In this document: positions 1 through 11,800 of the stretch, in pieces
Layout of the letters: every line of letters begins with the position of its first letter
Numbering within the stretch: position 1 is the stretch's first letter
DNA from: Rheum nobile
Taxonomy: Eukaryota > Streptophyta > Magnoliopsida > Caryophyllales > Polygonaceae
Direction: 5' to 3'
Assembly: GCA_027886185.1 (NCBI GenBank)
Contig: WOAB01000893.1
Coordinates: forward strand, 4,278,001 to 4,342,000
Length of the DNA: 64,000 nt
Notes under the pieces: generated by a model
Seen by the model: the letters and a program-made list of their open reading frames with translations, nothing else
Database searches by the model: none
Told to the model about the DNA's origin: nothing
Translations under genes and position numbers: made by a program

Positions 1-1
1 C

Positions 2-139
2 AAGAACGACGACATTGAGACCACCTTCTTTGACGACCTCAATCGCGAAGAGGATGTCACCTTCGACCCGCCCGCAAAGCCCGAGGGCTTCATCGTGCCC
101 CGCCTCATCGACGAGCCCCCTTTCGAGTCCGAGGAAGAA
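2..139 (+). pseudogene. Plastid ribosomal protein S5 (uS5c) N-terminal fragment
   Basis: Forty-six codons read open from the window edge. The stretch around DIETTFFDDL, PEGFIVP and ESEEEI matches my memory of the region just before the core of nuclear-encoded plastid ribosomal protein S5, a 30S subunit protein imported into chloroplasts. Similarity stops abruptly after the EEEI motif. The rest of the protein, including the RNA-binding S5 domain, is replaced by unrelated sequence that begins with a 21-bp direct repeat. The upstream part lies outside the window, so I cannot tell whether this is the end of a truncated gene or a captured fragment. The sharp loss of homology argues against a working gene here. 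Recognition is from remembered family sequence, not a search. Confidence 0.6.
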
Positions 140-199
140 ATCAGAACGAGGAAGGAGAAGGTGTTGTTATGCTTAACAATCAGAACGAGGAAGGAGAAG
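140..199 (+). repeat. 21-bp direct repeat pair at the fragment junction
   Basis: A 21-bp block starting ATCAGAACGAGG occupies 140-160 and recurs at 179-199, with 18 bp between. It sits exactly where S5 homology ends, so it may mark an insertion or slippage junction. Confidence 0.85.
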
Positions 200-203
200 A
201 CTT

Positions 204-533
204 GTGTTGTCTGCCATGGTGGCGAGGCTGGTGGGTGTGGTGCTGGACAACGCGGTGGAAAGCGGGAAACCGGGGACGAGGAAGGACAATGGTGCACAGT
301 GGTGGGAGAGGTTCATATTGTTTGGCAAGGATATTAGGAATGCATACCACCTGTTCGTTGAAATGCCAAAGGGAAATTTTGAGGTGTTCCAACAGTCGAA
401 GGTAATTTTCGTTCCTTCTGTCGACTCCAATATGGTTTATGATGACATGGGTGATGTGTATGATCCTTCGATTGACTGGATCGAAAGTAGGGTATATGTC
501 GGTGGAACTTTGACAGGTATGTTACTGCTATGA
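204..533 (+). CDS. Unrecognised 109-codon open frame, possible gene fragment
   Basis: An open frame of 109 codons with a fairly ordinary amino-acid composition (WWERFILFGKDIRNAYHLF near the middle, an acidic VYDDMGDVYDPSIDW segment later). It has no signal peptide, membrane segment or motif I know. It lies between an S5 fragment and a serpin relic, so a third captured gene piece is the simplest reading. No splice sites or neighbouring exons could be tied to it. It could also be chance. Confidence 0.3.
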   Translation: MLSAMVARLVGVVLDNAVESGKPGTRKDNGAQWWERFILFGKDIRNAYHLFVEMPKGNFEVFQQSKVIFVPSVDSNMVYDDMGDVYDPSIDWIESRVYVGGTLTGMLLL

Positions 534-581
534 GTGAACTCGGAGCCTTACCATTGAATTGATATCAGTTTCCTATATTTT

Positions 582-864
582 CAACTCCTCTTTGATGGTG
601 GCAATGACCTGAAACTGGCCTTTGCAAAGGGTGTCTGGATTGACCGTAGCCTTTCTCTCAAACCTGATTTTGAGCATACATAAGAAACTATTTACAAGGC
701 TGCTGCTACACCAGTTGATTTCAGGACTAAGCATTAAGCAATAGTAATCTGTAAATGACATGTGATTTCTTACATACCAGGCAAATGAAGTGACCAGGGA
801 AGTGAATTCATGGGCTGAGAAGAAGACAAAAGCGGGGCTGTGTTGTTCGTTGGACATGTCTTGA
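582..864 (+). pseudogene. Serpin relic with conserved intron position
   Basis: Two blocks resemble plant serpins, the suicide inhibitors of serine and cysteine proteases. The first (about 597-728) reads the FAKGVWIDRSLSLKPDFEHT region, then a TAA at 681-683, then IYKAAATPVDFRTK. The second (781-861) reads ANEVTREVNSWAEKKTKAG and ends at TGA 862-864. The blocks are separated by an intron-like gap ending in a good acceptor (AG at 779-780), at the place where plant serpins carry their single conserved intron. The expected GT donor has decayed. The reactive-centre loop, the functional core of a serpin, is absent. With an in-frame stop, a lost donor and a missing C-terminal two thirds, this is a non-functional fragment. 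The retained intron position means it arose from genomic DNA, not from mRNA. Confidence 0.72.
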
Positions 865-1053
865 ACCCCTTCCTAGCATCCACTGGCAATTCCTAGGCAT
901 TCAGTAACATGGTTCATCTCAATAAATAAATTACATTTCATGAATGATGGCAGGGCAAACAATGTAATGGATCAGTGGAATAAGATTATGTGATCAGCAG
1001 TCTACCTGAACCCAGCTAGAACAGCTTTTTGCAGCCTACACATATCTGAAATA

Positions 1054-2555
1054 CGCATGAATCTGTAAGTGTAAACTCATGAACCTGCAATATAAAACTC
1101 ATAAACCTGATAAACTTATAAACTTACAAGATAAAAATCATGAATATGCAAAAAAAGTTAATGAACCTGCAAGAAAAAACTCTTGAACCTACAAGTGTAA
1201 ACGCATGAACCTGCAAGTGTAAACTCATGAACCTGCAATATAAAATTCATGAACCTAATAAACTCATAAACTTATAAGATAAAAATCATGAACATACAAA
1301 AAAAGTTAATGAACCTGCAAGAAAAAACTCTTGAACCTACAAGTGTAAACGCATGAACCTGCAAGTGTAAACTCATGAACCTGCAAGTGTAAACTCATGA
1401 ACCTGCAATATAAAATTCATGAACCTGATAAACTCATAAACTTACAAGATAAAATCATGAACATGCAAAAAAAGTTAATGAACCTGCAAGAAAAAACTCT
1501 TGAACCTACAAGTGTAAACGCATGAACCTGCAAGTATAAACGCATGAACCTGCAAGTGTAAACGCATGAACCTGTAATATAAAATTCATGAACCTGATAA
1601 ACTCGTAAACTTACAAGATAAAATTCATGAACATGCAAACAATATTAATGAACCTACAAGTGTAAACTCTTGAACCTACAAGTGTAAACGCATGAACCTG
1701 CAAGTGTAAACTCATGAACCTGCAATATAAAATTCATGAACCTGATAAACTCATAAACTTATAAGATAAAAATCATGAACATGCAAAAAAAGTTAATGAA
1801 CATGCAAAAAAAAATTAATGAACCTGCAAGAAAAAACTCTTGAACCTACAAGTGTAAACTCATGAACCTGTAAGTGTAAACTCATGAACCTGCAATATAA
1901 AATTCATGAACCTGATAAACTCATAAACTTACAAGATAAAAATCATGAACATGCAAAAAAAGTTAATGAACCTGCAAGAAAAAACGCATGAACCTGCAAG
2001 TGTAAACGCATGAACCTGCAAGTGTAAACTCATGAACCTGCAAGTGTAAACTCATGAACCTGCAATATAAAATTCATGAACCTGATAAACTCATAAACTT
2101 ACAAGATAAAAATCATGAATATGCAAAAAAAGTTAATGATCATGCAAGAAAAAACTCTTGAACCTACAAGTGTAAACGCATGAACCTGCAAGTGTAAACT
2201 CATGAACCTGGAAGTGTAAACTCATGAACCTGTAATATAAAATTCATGAACCTGATAAACTCGTAAACTTACAAGATAAAATTCATGAACATGCAAAAAA
2301 AATTAATGAACTTGCAAGAAAAAACTCTTGAACCTACAAGTGTAAACTCATGAACCTATAAGTGTAAACTCATGAACCTGCAATATAAAATTCATGAACC
2401 TGATAAACTCATAAACTTAGAAGATAAAATTCATGAACATGCAAAAAAAAATTAATGAACCTGCAAGAAAAATTAATGAACCTACAAGTGTAAACTCATG
2501 AACCTGCAAGTGTAAACTCATGAACCTGCATTATAAAATTCATGAACTTGGTAAT
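1054..2555 (+). repeat. Minisatellite array, 21-22 bp units in 148/170-bp higher-order repeats
   Basis: About 1.5 kb consists of 21-22 bp units built on CATGAACCTGCAAGTGTAAA with variants (aaaaaagttaatgaac, gataaactcataaact, caatataaaattcat). The variants recur in fixed order. The A-run variant returns every ~148 or ~170 bp (near 1148, 1297, 1467, 1637, 1785, 1955, 2125, 2295, 2443), so the higher-order unit differs by one basic unit. Open frames inside it are products of the repeat and are not genes. Confidence 0.92.
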
Positions 2556-2830
2556 GAAATTTTTCCCACAAGATCATGAGATTTTTGCCACAAGGTCATG
2601 AATTTTAACTTGTAAGTTCACGAGTTTTTATTTGCAAGTTCATATGTTTTCACTTGTAGGTTCATGAATTTTAACTTGTCGGTTCACGAGTTTGTATTTG
2701 CAGGTTCATCTATTTTCACTTGTAGGTTCATGAGTTTGCACTTGTGGGTTCATGAGTTGTCTTACAAGTTCATGAGATTTTTCTTAAGGTTTATGAGTTT
2801 TCACTTGAAGGTTCATGATTGTAGGTTGAC
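2556..2830 (-). repeat. Inverted, diverged continuation of the minisatellite
   Basis: From about 2560 the same unit appears as its reverse complement (tgagtttgcacttgtgggttca and variants), roughly ten copies, more diverged than the forward array. The forward array runs straight into it with no unique spacer, so the locus can fold back on itself. Foldback-type transposons carry tandem subrepeats in inverted arms. This could be such an element, or a local inversion. Confidence 0.8.
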
Positions 2831-3245
2831 GAATCAAATGGTACAAACTTGGAACTTCACTCCTTTTAGCTCCTGCTAAGCATTTCATGTTCTATAAATG
2901 AGCAATGTCTATATTTATGAGATGGAGAAATTTCAGTCATGCCTTTAATTAAAGCTTACATGGCTTGAGAATTGGTGTTGTTATACTTTTTCAGGACAAA
3001 TAACTTGTTTAATGAGTTATAAGTTGGATGGTACAAACTCAAACGATGAGTATTAGCATGGATGATACCAACTACGGAGTAGGATTTACTTCAGATTTCA
3101 ATTACAAACTAACCCACAACTTTACTGCTTATTATTTAATAAGCAAGATAACATATACACTGACTAGGGAGAATAACATGTTACATAATCCAGACTCCCT
3201 AAGCACCTCTCAAGTCACCCCCTGCAAACTAGTATATTACTACAA
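2831..3245. other. AT-rich DNA with no supported gene
   Basis: No conserved reading frame, RNA gene or element terminus seen. The phrase ATGGTACAAACT occurs twice (near 2838 and 3028), which may be a decayed repeat. Confidence 0.5.
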
Positions 3246-3840
3246 CTAGACCATTAAGAAAGGACTTAAAATAGCAATGTCAACACATGGTTTGATTGCT
3301 TCCTCCAGATCTTCGTAACTATCTTTGAAGCCCTTACATTCCACGTAGCAGAATGGTTTCTTAACAAAGCCAACCAACTCTTTCCTCCACGCACGGTTTA
3401 ACTCAGCAGGGTTCTGTTGTTCCTGTTTATTGCCCAGTATATATGCTGACTTACTAATTGCCAATGGAAGGCCATCTAGTTCAGCTAATAAAGCTCTCTT
3501 TATGTTGCTTGCAGTCTCCTCCTCCAAGTAGTGTGGAAGGGAAGAACCCATCTCAATCTTGAATAGCTCCCATGCCTCATCCACACTAGATAGAGCTTGT
3601 ATCTCATACTTTGTTGTCCTACTACATACCGTGTTCATCCTGCAAGTTAGCATCAACTTTCGCCCACCCACAAGCTCAGGAATGCCAATCTCATCCTGGG
3701 ACATATTAGGTTGCCACATGGAGTCTAAAACTAGCAGGAGGATCACTTCAATCGCACTTCCAAGTGGCCATGCCGCTTCTACCAAGGATCCGGCATACTG
3801 AACTTTCTTCACCAATGTGATCTCTTGGGAAGCACCTAAG
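3246..3840 (-). pseudogene. NB-ARC (NLR disease-resistance) relic
   Basis: Reading leftward from a good splice acceptor near 3840, the frame shows NB-ARC motifs in the right order: an RNBS-A-like start, kinase-2 as LLLVLDSMW (canonical second Asp replaced by Ser), RNBS-B as GGRKLMLTCR, RNBS-C as YEIQALSSVDEAWELFK and GLPL as DGLPLAI. NB-ARC proteins are nucleotide-switch immune receptors, and this motif style suits the coiled-coil class. The P-loop upstream and any leucine-rich repeats downstream are missing, and the frame ends at about 3246 with unrelated residues. The missing P-loop and kinase-2 change make ATP switching unlikely, so I call it a relic. A small in-frame intron-like gap to the right (donor near 3945) hints at a once-spliced gene. 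Confidence 0.75.
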
Positions 3841-4043
3841 CATGTCAAAGAAATGAAATATAATTCAAAAAACATCAGAAACCTAGGCAATGATAGTCAT
3901 CAAGATTCAGACCAGGTCATGGGAACATCTGGGTATTGTACTTACCAATTATACCAATAGTAATCAACAGAGGGCATATCAAAACATTGAAACTGGATAT
4001 GGATAACATCAGACCTTTGTCAGCAGGGGCCTTGCTTCCTCAA

Positions 4044-4347
4044 TCACAGCTGCAACTCGTTGGGTAGCGAATAACCGTTGGAAACACCAATATCTTCTAT
4101 CTCATGTCCAAGTCGGGTACATATTCCAACTAGTGCATCTAGACTCACACCTTGGTACCCCTTAATCTTTTGCCTATCACACACAATTAAACCTTCTTCC
4201 TCACATTTAGGATCAAAGAGGCCCAATCGAGGGCAATGGGATTGGATCACGAGGGGTAATATCAATTATAGTTTCCATCAAAAGACCAGACTGGTTCACT
4301 TCAATCCGTGAATTCCAAGGAATAATGATTTTATCATCATCAACCTG
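4044..4347 (-). pseudogene. Unrecognised frameshifted coding remnant
   Basis: Leftward from about 4347 one frame reads VDDDKIIIPWNSRIEVNQSG and continues to a stop. The text then continues in another frame with DPKCEEEGLIVCDRQKIKGYQGVSLDALVGICTRLGHEIEDIG. Both parts look protein-like and abut, suggesting one coding exon broken by a frameshift. I do not recognise the family. It lies upstream of the NB-ARC relic on the same strand, so it might be part of that gene, but no resistance-protein motif supports this. Confidence 0.35.
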
Positions 4348-5820
4348 CAACCACAGACAGATTTATCAGACATCAAACAAGTATTCAAAAACAAGCATTT
4401 CTACAAACACATTAAGTGCAAGTCAAATACCTATACAACAGCTTCAATGCTGACCCAAACAGAAACGCTCCACACACAGGACAAGAGAGAAAAAAGAGAC
4501 AAAGCATTTCAAACTTAACAGTTTCCTGGATCTGCGAACCTCGCCCCCAAATATTCGATCAATCTAAATCACAACAATGGAGGATTCGATCAATTTTTCT
4601 CCCAATTCAACTTTCTAACAGTTTACAACAAATTGCAAATCCTAAATGGTTGATAGACCCAATCAACTAGATTATCTAGTGGAAACTCAATCTAAGTCTT
4701 ACTCAGTGGAAGATTTAGGAATCCTAAGCCACTTCAAAATATCTTCAAGCATAGCACGAGGACCTAGATCCTCCTTCCCACCGGACACCACCAAATGTTG
4801 CGGTGTTGGCGGCCGGAATCCGCCGTGGACGACACCAACATCTGAACCGGTGGCGGAGATGGCGACTGAGAGGTGAAACGGTGTACGTCAAAGGATCGAT
4901 ATTAATCTCGACCATAACAGAAAAACCCCTAAATTGATCTTCCTATAAGGAATTGTGTGAAAGAGACGAGAGCATGTTGGGGAAGAGCAATTCTAAGCTT
5001 CCGCATCGACATAATCACATAGAAGAATCAAAAGGGAATATCGATTCATTAAATTAAAGAAGCATTTGGGGGAGAACGGTATCATGGCAGAAATGCCGAA
5101 AATACCCCCAACTCACTGAAAGACCCTTCATGCGCGGATTGTCTTATAACCTTACGATGGACACGATCTACCGGTCGAAAACCGTCCGCAGTTTTCACTG
5201 TAAGAGAGATCCGCATTTGATCTCGCCTCTAGGACGAAATAGTAGTTGGTCGCTGATTATAATAATTACTAGAAATAGTAGAAATTTGGGTATTGGACTC
5301 TTGGGACAATTGAGCAAACGAAGAGCATGATAACGATAACCAACAAGGAAGAAAAGTTGTTAACCAAAAATCCTAACGAGCAAACAAGCGAATCGAATAG
5401 TCCTATAAAAGACAACAATCATGTAAGCCTCTCAAGACATTCAAGTATAACCCGAGACAGTCTATGTGCAAATCAATAGGGTCAAACTATGCTCAGGTCT
5501 ACAACACGTTTATTTGAACTTCAACACAATTTGCATAGTGTTGGCTCCTAAGAGTGTTTGGATAGCATGCCACAATACATCAAAATGCATTAGGACACGG
5601 GCATAGATCACGAAGGCCACTCAACTTGAATGAGGAAGATTCACTTGTTCCAGCATGAATGATGTAGCAAAAATGGTTTTGGTCGTCTCTCTTTCCTTTC
5701 GAATCCATACATGATCTAGAGGTGGAGAAACAACCACGGAGGTATAATTGTACGATGCTCACCCATTTTGTCAATCAATAAAATGATATATATATATATA
5801 GCTACAAAAGTCCTCCATTA
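4348..5820. other. Intergenic DNA and 3' flank of the EXS gene
   Basis: Several short open frames occur, none with a recognisable motif or splice context. A short (TA)n run lies near 5787-5802, just beyond the stop codon of the EXS gene and probably in its 3' untranslated or flanking region. Confidence 0.5.
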
Positions 5821-8800
5821 TTATACCCTATGGTTTCCAGGGTCGATCAATTTCTCTTCCTCGCCCATGTTGTCGGCGCTGGAGAGTTGAATAGGTCCTG
5901 GCTTGGAGTTCATCTTGTTCCATTCATTCTCCACGCGGAAGAAGATCCACTGAAACCGACGGAAAATCTCCAAGGCTGCAATTGCGAAGACAGTGAGATA
6001 ATTGTGCCTCAGATGGGATGAAAGCTTGTATGTCCATGTGCACCGGAGAATCAAATTGCTTCCAATTACCCAGAAATAAACCTACAGCAGTGCCATACAA
6101 TTGATGATCAATTTGTTGCTTAAAAAGTAAAGCTACATAGGGAACTGGAACGGGGGCACACAGATTATACCCATTTCCGGCCATAAAAGATGTACGAGAC
6201 AGCACGAGGCTTTGAGAACTTGAAAATTCTAGTGAAGCAGCTGCAGAATCAGTAAGGTAGAAACTTCAAACAAACGGTTTTACGTACAAATTATCAACCT
6301 AATTTCAAGTTTTACTACTACAAGTAGACTATTCAATATTAGTCCTATCAGCCCGAGCAACCCTTTGATTCTCCGAGCAACCCTTGACCCAAGCTAAGTG
6401 TTCCCTAAATGGCCTGAATCCTAAATAACACTAAACTTGAAATGGCCCTAATAAGAACCGTCAAAATACAAATGAAAGTGGTTGAGAAAGTTTCAGCTGT
6501 AGGTCCCAAAACTATCGACTTGCAATTTGCAAATAACCCAACCCCAAACAGTCTGTCCAACTTGATTGACAAGCTAACTACAAAGTTAATTCAACTTCTC
6601 CCAAATTAATATTCAATTTTTATAACCCAGATAAGGGGGCTTCAAGCAAAATTATAATCGTACAAAGCTGAAAGAATAGTTTTTTCATACCTTATCCTAT
6701 AATTATGTAATGCTCAAGTAAATCAAACATTGCCACATACCTCATGTCCCAATCTCGGGTCACATCCCAATAGAACGAATACATTGAATTCACAACACTC
6801 GAGAAAAGCCACAACGGACGATAAATATCATTCCACCTATCAGGGAAGACGTGGTATTTGAGGGCTGAAAGAAATATCACTGGCACCGCGGTAGAATATT
6901 TTAAAGCTGAAACATAAAAACTAAAATGGTCATATATGCATAGAAAATTACCATGTATGTTCAGATAAATGTCCAGCTGGAAATCAAAGATGGTGGAACG
7001 ATCACTTGAAAGATAAAAGGAGATGAAGAAGAAGAGCAAAAGTCATCTTGTTACTTTACCATTCAAAAGGCTTGATTTTTCTCTAGCATCCTTGTATACC
7101 CGAAGACATTGGAAAAGGCGAAAGAGGTAAGGCAGAACCAGAACAAGTGGAATGGCGACCGCATGACTACCACAGACAGAATCAGCTTCAAACCATGCTA
7201 TAGTTGCAACCTGCAGTTATAATTATCTTTAACACTGTAAGACATAGTATGGTGTAGGGAGACATCATAATTTTTTTGTCTAGCAAGTAATATTAGTGAG
7301 AGTTAGAAAACAGATACAAGAGTTTAATGAGAATGTAGTAAACTTTTAAATTTCCCTTTTTACTTTATTTATAGATTATAAAGATTTACTGTAAGAGAAA
7401 GGGTGAATACATTCCAATGAGAAGAAATAAGCAAAGACTAAAGCACAAACACATTTACGGAACCAATCTCATTAACTCCTCTCATCGGCATTACTAGAAA
7501 AAAGTAGATCCAATTGACGTGCTACTGCCCAGTATACTTGGAAATCGCCGAAAACAAGGAGGAAAAAATAAGAAAAACATATCTTAAAGATAACTTTAAA
7601 AGATACAGAAATAGTTAACTAAAACATACCAATCCTAACAACAACAAAAAAGGTTTAACCTAATGCATATAAAAACTGTTAAACTCCTTCACTTGGATAA
7701 GCAAAGGTACAAGGAAACAAGGAGTAATACATAAAACACGATTAGCTTCATTTACTACTTTCATCTACTACTTATATCATGTTAGAGACAAACTGATTTA
7801 TTATAATGAACTTATTGGAGTCAATGTATGGTGTAGAATCCAAATTAGAGGGGTAGCCCAATAAAGAAAGTCGAGAATGATGCTATAGCATTGATGTTCT
7901 TTTGTAACGTCGCAAATAGAGGGAGCCACAAATCCATTCATTTCGATAGCCACAATGGAGAAGTAAATAGAACATAAGAGAACACAAGTAAAGGGAACCA
8001 ACCAGTCGATGGACCATACGGCATGCAGAACGTTCCATATCTGAGAACACCTGTATATATTTGAAAAGGAATGAGGAAAATTTTATTAATTCTTTGCATC
8101 TCATCTTTCTCTCAACAAAGAGCTAAGCAGCGACTCCTAATAATCTATTTCTACAAGTTGGAACATATAAACAAATTTCACTAACAAGATGAAGTACAGA
8201 GTACAGACAGATGTCAAAATAAATATAAAAATGACAGCTTGATGCTTCAACAGAAAGGTTGCATACTACAAAACTTAAACGAGTCTGGTTAATCATAAGA
8301 CATAGATATGGCATGTAATAAAAGAAATGAGCTCTGCCCTGGCAAATTAAAAGAGTCCAGTAAGAATCCAAATTGGTCAATCTCTCTCCTATTTTCTGAT
8401 ATGGTTTATAACGTAATAAAAAAAATGAGCACTGCCCTGGCAAATTCAGTACAAAGGCAGCTCAAATCCAAGTACAATTATTTTTTGCAGCCTATAGTCT
8501 TCAATTCCTTCATTACTTTGGGAACCCACAGCTGTAACTATATATCTATGTTGTTTCTAGCAAGAATGACCTTTAAGTGACAGGAAAAACCTTTTTTTGT
8601 TCGAAAAATTGACAAGAACATCAAGAGGACGTCTCATACAGTGTTACAGCAAACATGGGGCCTTCAAGTATTCAAACCTCGAAGAATTGGGTACAACACC
8701 AGAAAAATTATCTATCTGAAACGCAACAGGACGTCTCGGACAGTCTTTCAGCAAAAGGTTCACCAGTGATCAATAGTGATTATGTCCCATTTGGTGTGTA

Positions 8801-11800
8801 CAGAACTTGAGTAGTATAGTAGCAATAAGGTATGGAGAGAGAGAAACTACAGCAATGTAGCAAGTACATAAAGTGGTATATACCTTTGCCATAGATGTTA
8901 GGATATCAGCCAAAAAGAAATCTGCAAAGGTTACAGCCTGTACCAAGAGAAAAATCCATAACATTCATAAAATCTAGCAGCAACAAAAGGGACCAACTAA
9001 AGAGAAAGCAATATCAGAACTATTAGTCCCTCTGCATATGGCTGAGGTACAGAATAATATGCAAGAAGAAACCATAGACTCACTAGTGAGGATAGCTTCA
9101 TGCTTCCTTGTTATATTCACTGGTGCATGGCCAGATAAGAAACAGACAGAAACTTTAAGCTCTACAACTTGTTTATATAATAGTTAACAGTCATTTACTC
9201 AAAAGAAAATTAGGCAGACATGTAATCATTAGTATCTTTTTTGTTTGGGGGGGGGGGGGGGGGGGGAGAGGGGTGCGCTGCGGAAGACCACGTTACGACA
9301 CAAGATATGAACATTCGGCTATATTTAAACATAAGCCATTGCACAGTTTAAGCTGCCACACAGCAGAATCTCAAACAAGTGACAACATTAAGGATACCAT
9401 GGAGCTAATATGTATATAGAAACTTAAATTGAAGAAAAAAGAAACTAAAAGGCAAGATATCTTAGTAACAGACTACACAGAAGAAGAAATCGCCAAAATA
9501 AGTTTTATGATGATCCATCCAATGTATTAAGAGAATCACACGGATCATTCGATTGAATCAATTGTATAAAGCATATTCTTCATTTGGAATGAAAACAGAA
9601 AACATTATCGCTTTCAAAGCTTTTCAGGAACAATAAAACAAAAGGAGAAAAGATTATTACGTACTAGATACTAACAAGAAATGTAATATGCTACTTGCCT
9701 GTAGAGGAAAAATTATTCTCCATAGAGTTTTCAGCAAGAAGTATCTTGATGATAAATAGAATACATCAAACGGAAATATCAGAATCATAGCAGCACCAAT
9801 ATATAGCAGCACCTGCATTTGAAATTGTGTTAAAATAGAGATTGGAAGAAAAGTGAAGCAACTTATTACAGCATGATATCATTTCAAGTAGAGAGCAGTA
9901 CATGGGAAGTTTGTTGAAAGCTCATACAGCTGACCATTTACAAGTTTAACTTCCTTACTTTTGCAAGTAACTTTTTAAAACAACATTTCTCTTTTTTCCA
10001 TAAATCAAACAAAAACTAAAAAGATAAGAGGAAAGAGTCAGGCAATAAATGATGCCTACAGATTATGCAAATGATGGCCTAGAAAAAGCAAATGAAAATG
10101 AAAACCAAACAGATCACCTATCACCTGAGAAACAAAGAGATTTAACATATTGAGATGCACAAGGATATCTTAGATTGGTGACTTCCCAGCTATGTACATG
10201 AATGACAAAAAATCTTAAAAGGAAACAATGGTACGATGATAGACATAAAAGTTTACATATAATATTTTGTCATACATACTGCTTATTATATTCTAAAGCT
10301 ATATAGCAAATAGGTGGCATAGATTTTTATCACTTTCTTCTTCTTCAGGAATAAAGCAGAGCTATTTTTATAAGGAAATCCACAGTAGATCGTTCACATT
10401 TTGCTATTAATAGAAACCCGGAAAAGAAGGTCAAGAAGGTAAATATGCTAGATATAAATGAAACTAACAAAACTATAAACATGCGAACAAACAGTTCTAG
10501 GGCAATGCAAGGCATGTGCCAAAGAGAGGAAGCATCTATTACACTGGTTGAGATGCTGCCAATGAAACTTCTCCGTGAGAATATAGATAAAGATAGGCTG
10601 TCATGCTAGTCGGTACAGTTATGGTCATCCACATGGCACACTGCAAACGACAGAAAGATCGTGAATTCTTCAAAAGCTCTAATATCCTAACTATATAATT
10701 GGTGACAAGACTGACAGATAAATTGTTGGGATTTAGCAGAAAAATTTATGTCTGATTTATATTACGAAGTCCATTAATCAACAAGCCAAACCCAAATAAA
10801 TGTAGCATGTGACGTATTTCACCAAATTGTATGTTTGAACGATAGCAAACCAAGTAAATAAGTAATAGTAATCAATAGCAAGCAAACCCATAAAACAAAT
10901 TCATTACACATTTTAAGTTTCATAAGTAGCCAAAGAAGAGGGAAAACTCTGAAAGCATATTAGTATATTATTTGCTATATTAATTGGACTATTGAAGACT
11001 ATCCCCTGAATAAGATGATTTATGATGATCCATCCAAAGTATTAAGAGAAGCACACGAACCACTCAATTGTATTGTATAAATCATATTTTTGGATTTGAA
11101 ATGAAAACAGCATAAACTGTAGTGCTTTAAGAGCTTTTCGGGAATAATAAAGCAGAAAGGGGGAAATTATAACAAATTAACAATCCAACATAACATAAGA
11201 TGAAATCAAATTTAGGCTAGGAGAAACAAATAATACCAATAGAGAAAAGAGGACTGGACGGGTGGATAGAAGACAGAGCACTGGTGGGAAGAGAAGATGA
11301 AATCAAGATAGGATAATATGAATAAATTTGTTCAGAGATTCAGAAACCAGATCGGGATCCACAACACTGTAACAATAGAGTGATTGGCATTTACTCATGC
11401 TGTAAAGAAAATAAAAGAAACCCATGGTCACAAAGGTGCATGCATGCCTTAAGGATGACAGGTGCCTGAGGCCAATTGATGAGAAGTTCTGCCTAGGCAT
11501 CACCTTTTATGATCACTCTATGCAAACCCCTCGTACTCATATGGGGTTACCAGAAAAAAATTACACTAGAATTACAAACCCAGGGAGTCAATAACTTACT
11601 TACAAACCCCTCGTACTCATATGAGGATGTTTCCCGAGAGACCCAAGAGAGGCTGACACCAAAACCAGAAACAAATCAAAAAGCAAAACGCCCTCCCCCT
11701 GTCTATTGTTCCTCTACCCAAATCTTTTCCCGCCAAAGTTTTCTATTCTGGGCCATGTCCTCTGTCAATGCTAGGTGGATCATATCCTGCTTAATCACCT

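Noticed and set aside
1054..2830. CRISPR-like repeat array
   Set aside because: Units are contiguous and degenerate with no unique spacers, and the context is a plant nuclear genome.
9247..9266. G20 run as a functional quadruplex
   Set aside because: A pure homopolymer in an intron; a slippage tract or assembly artefact is simpler.
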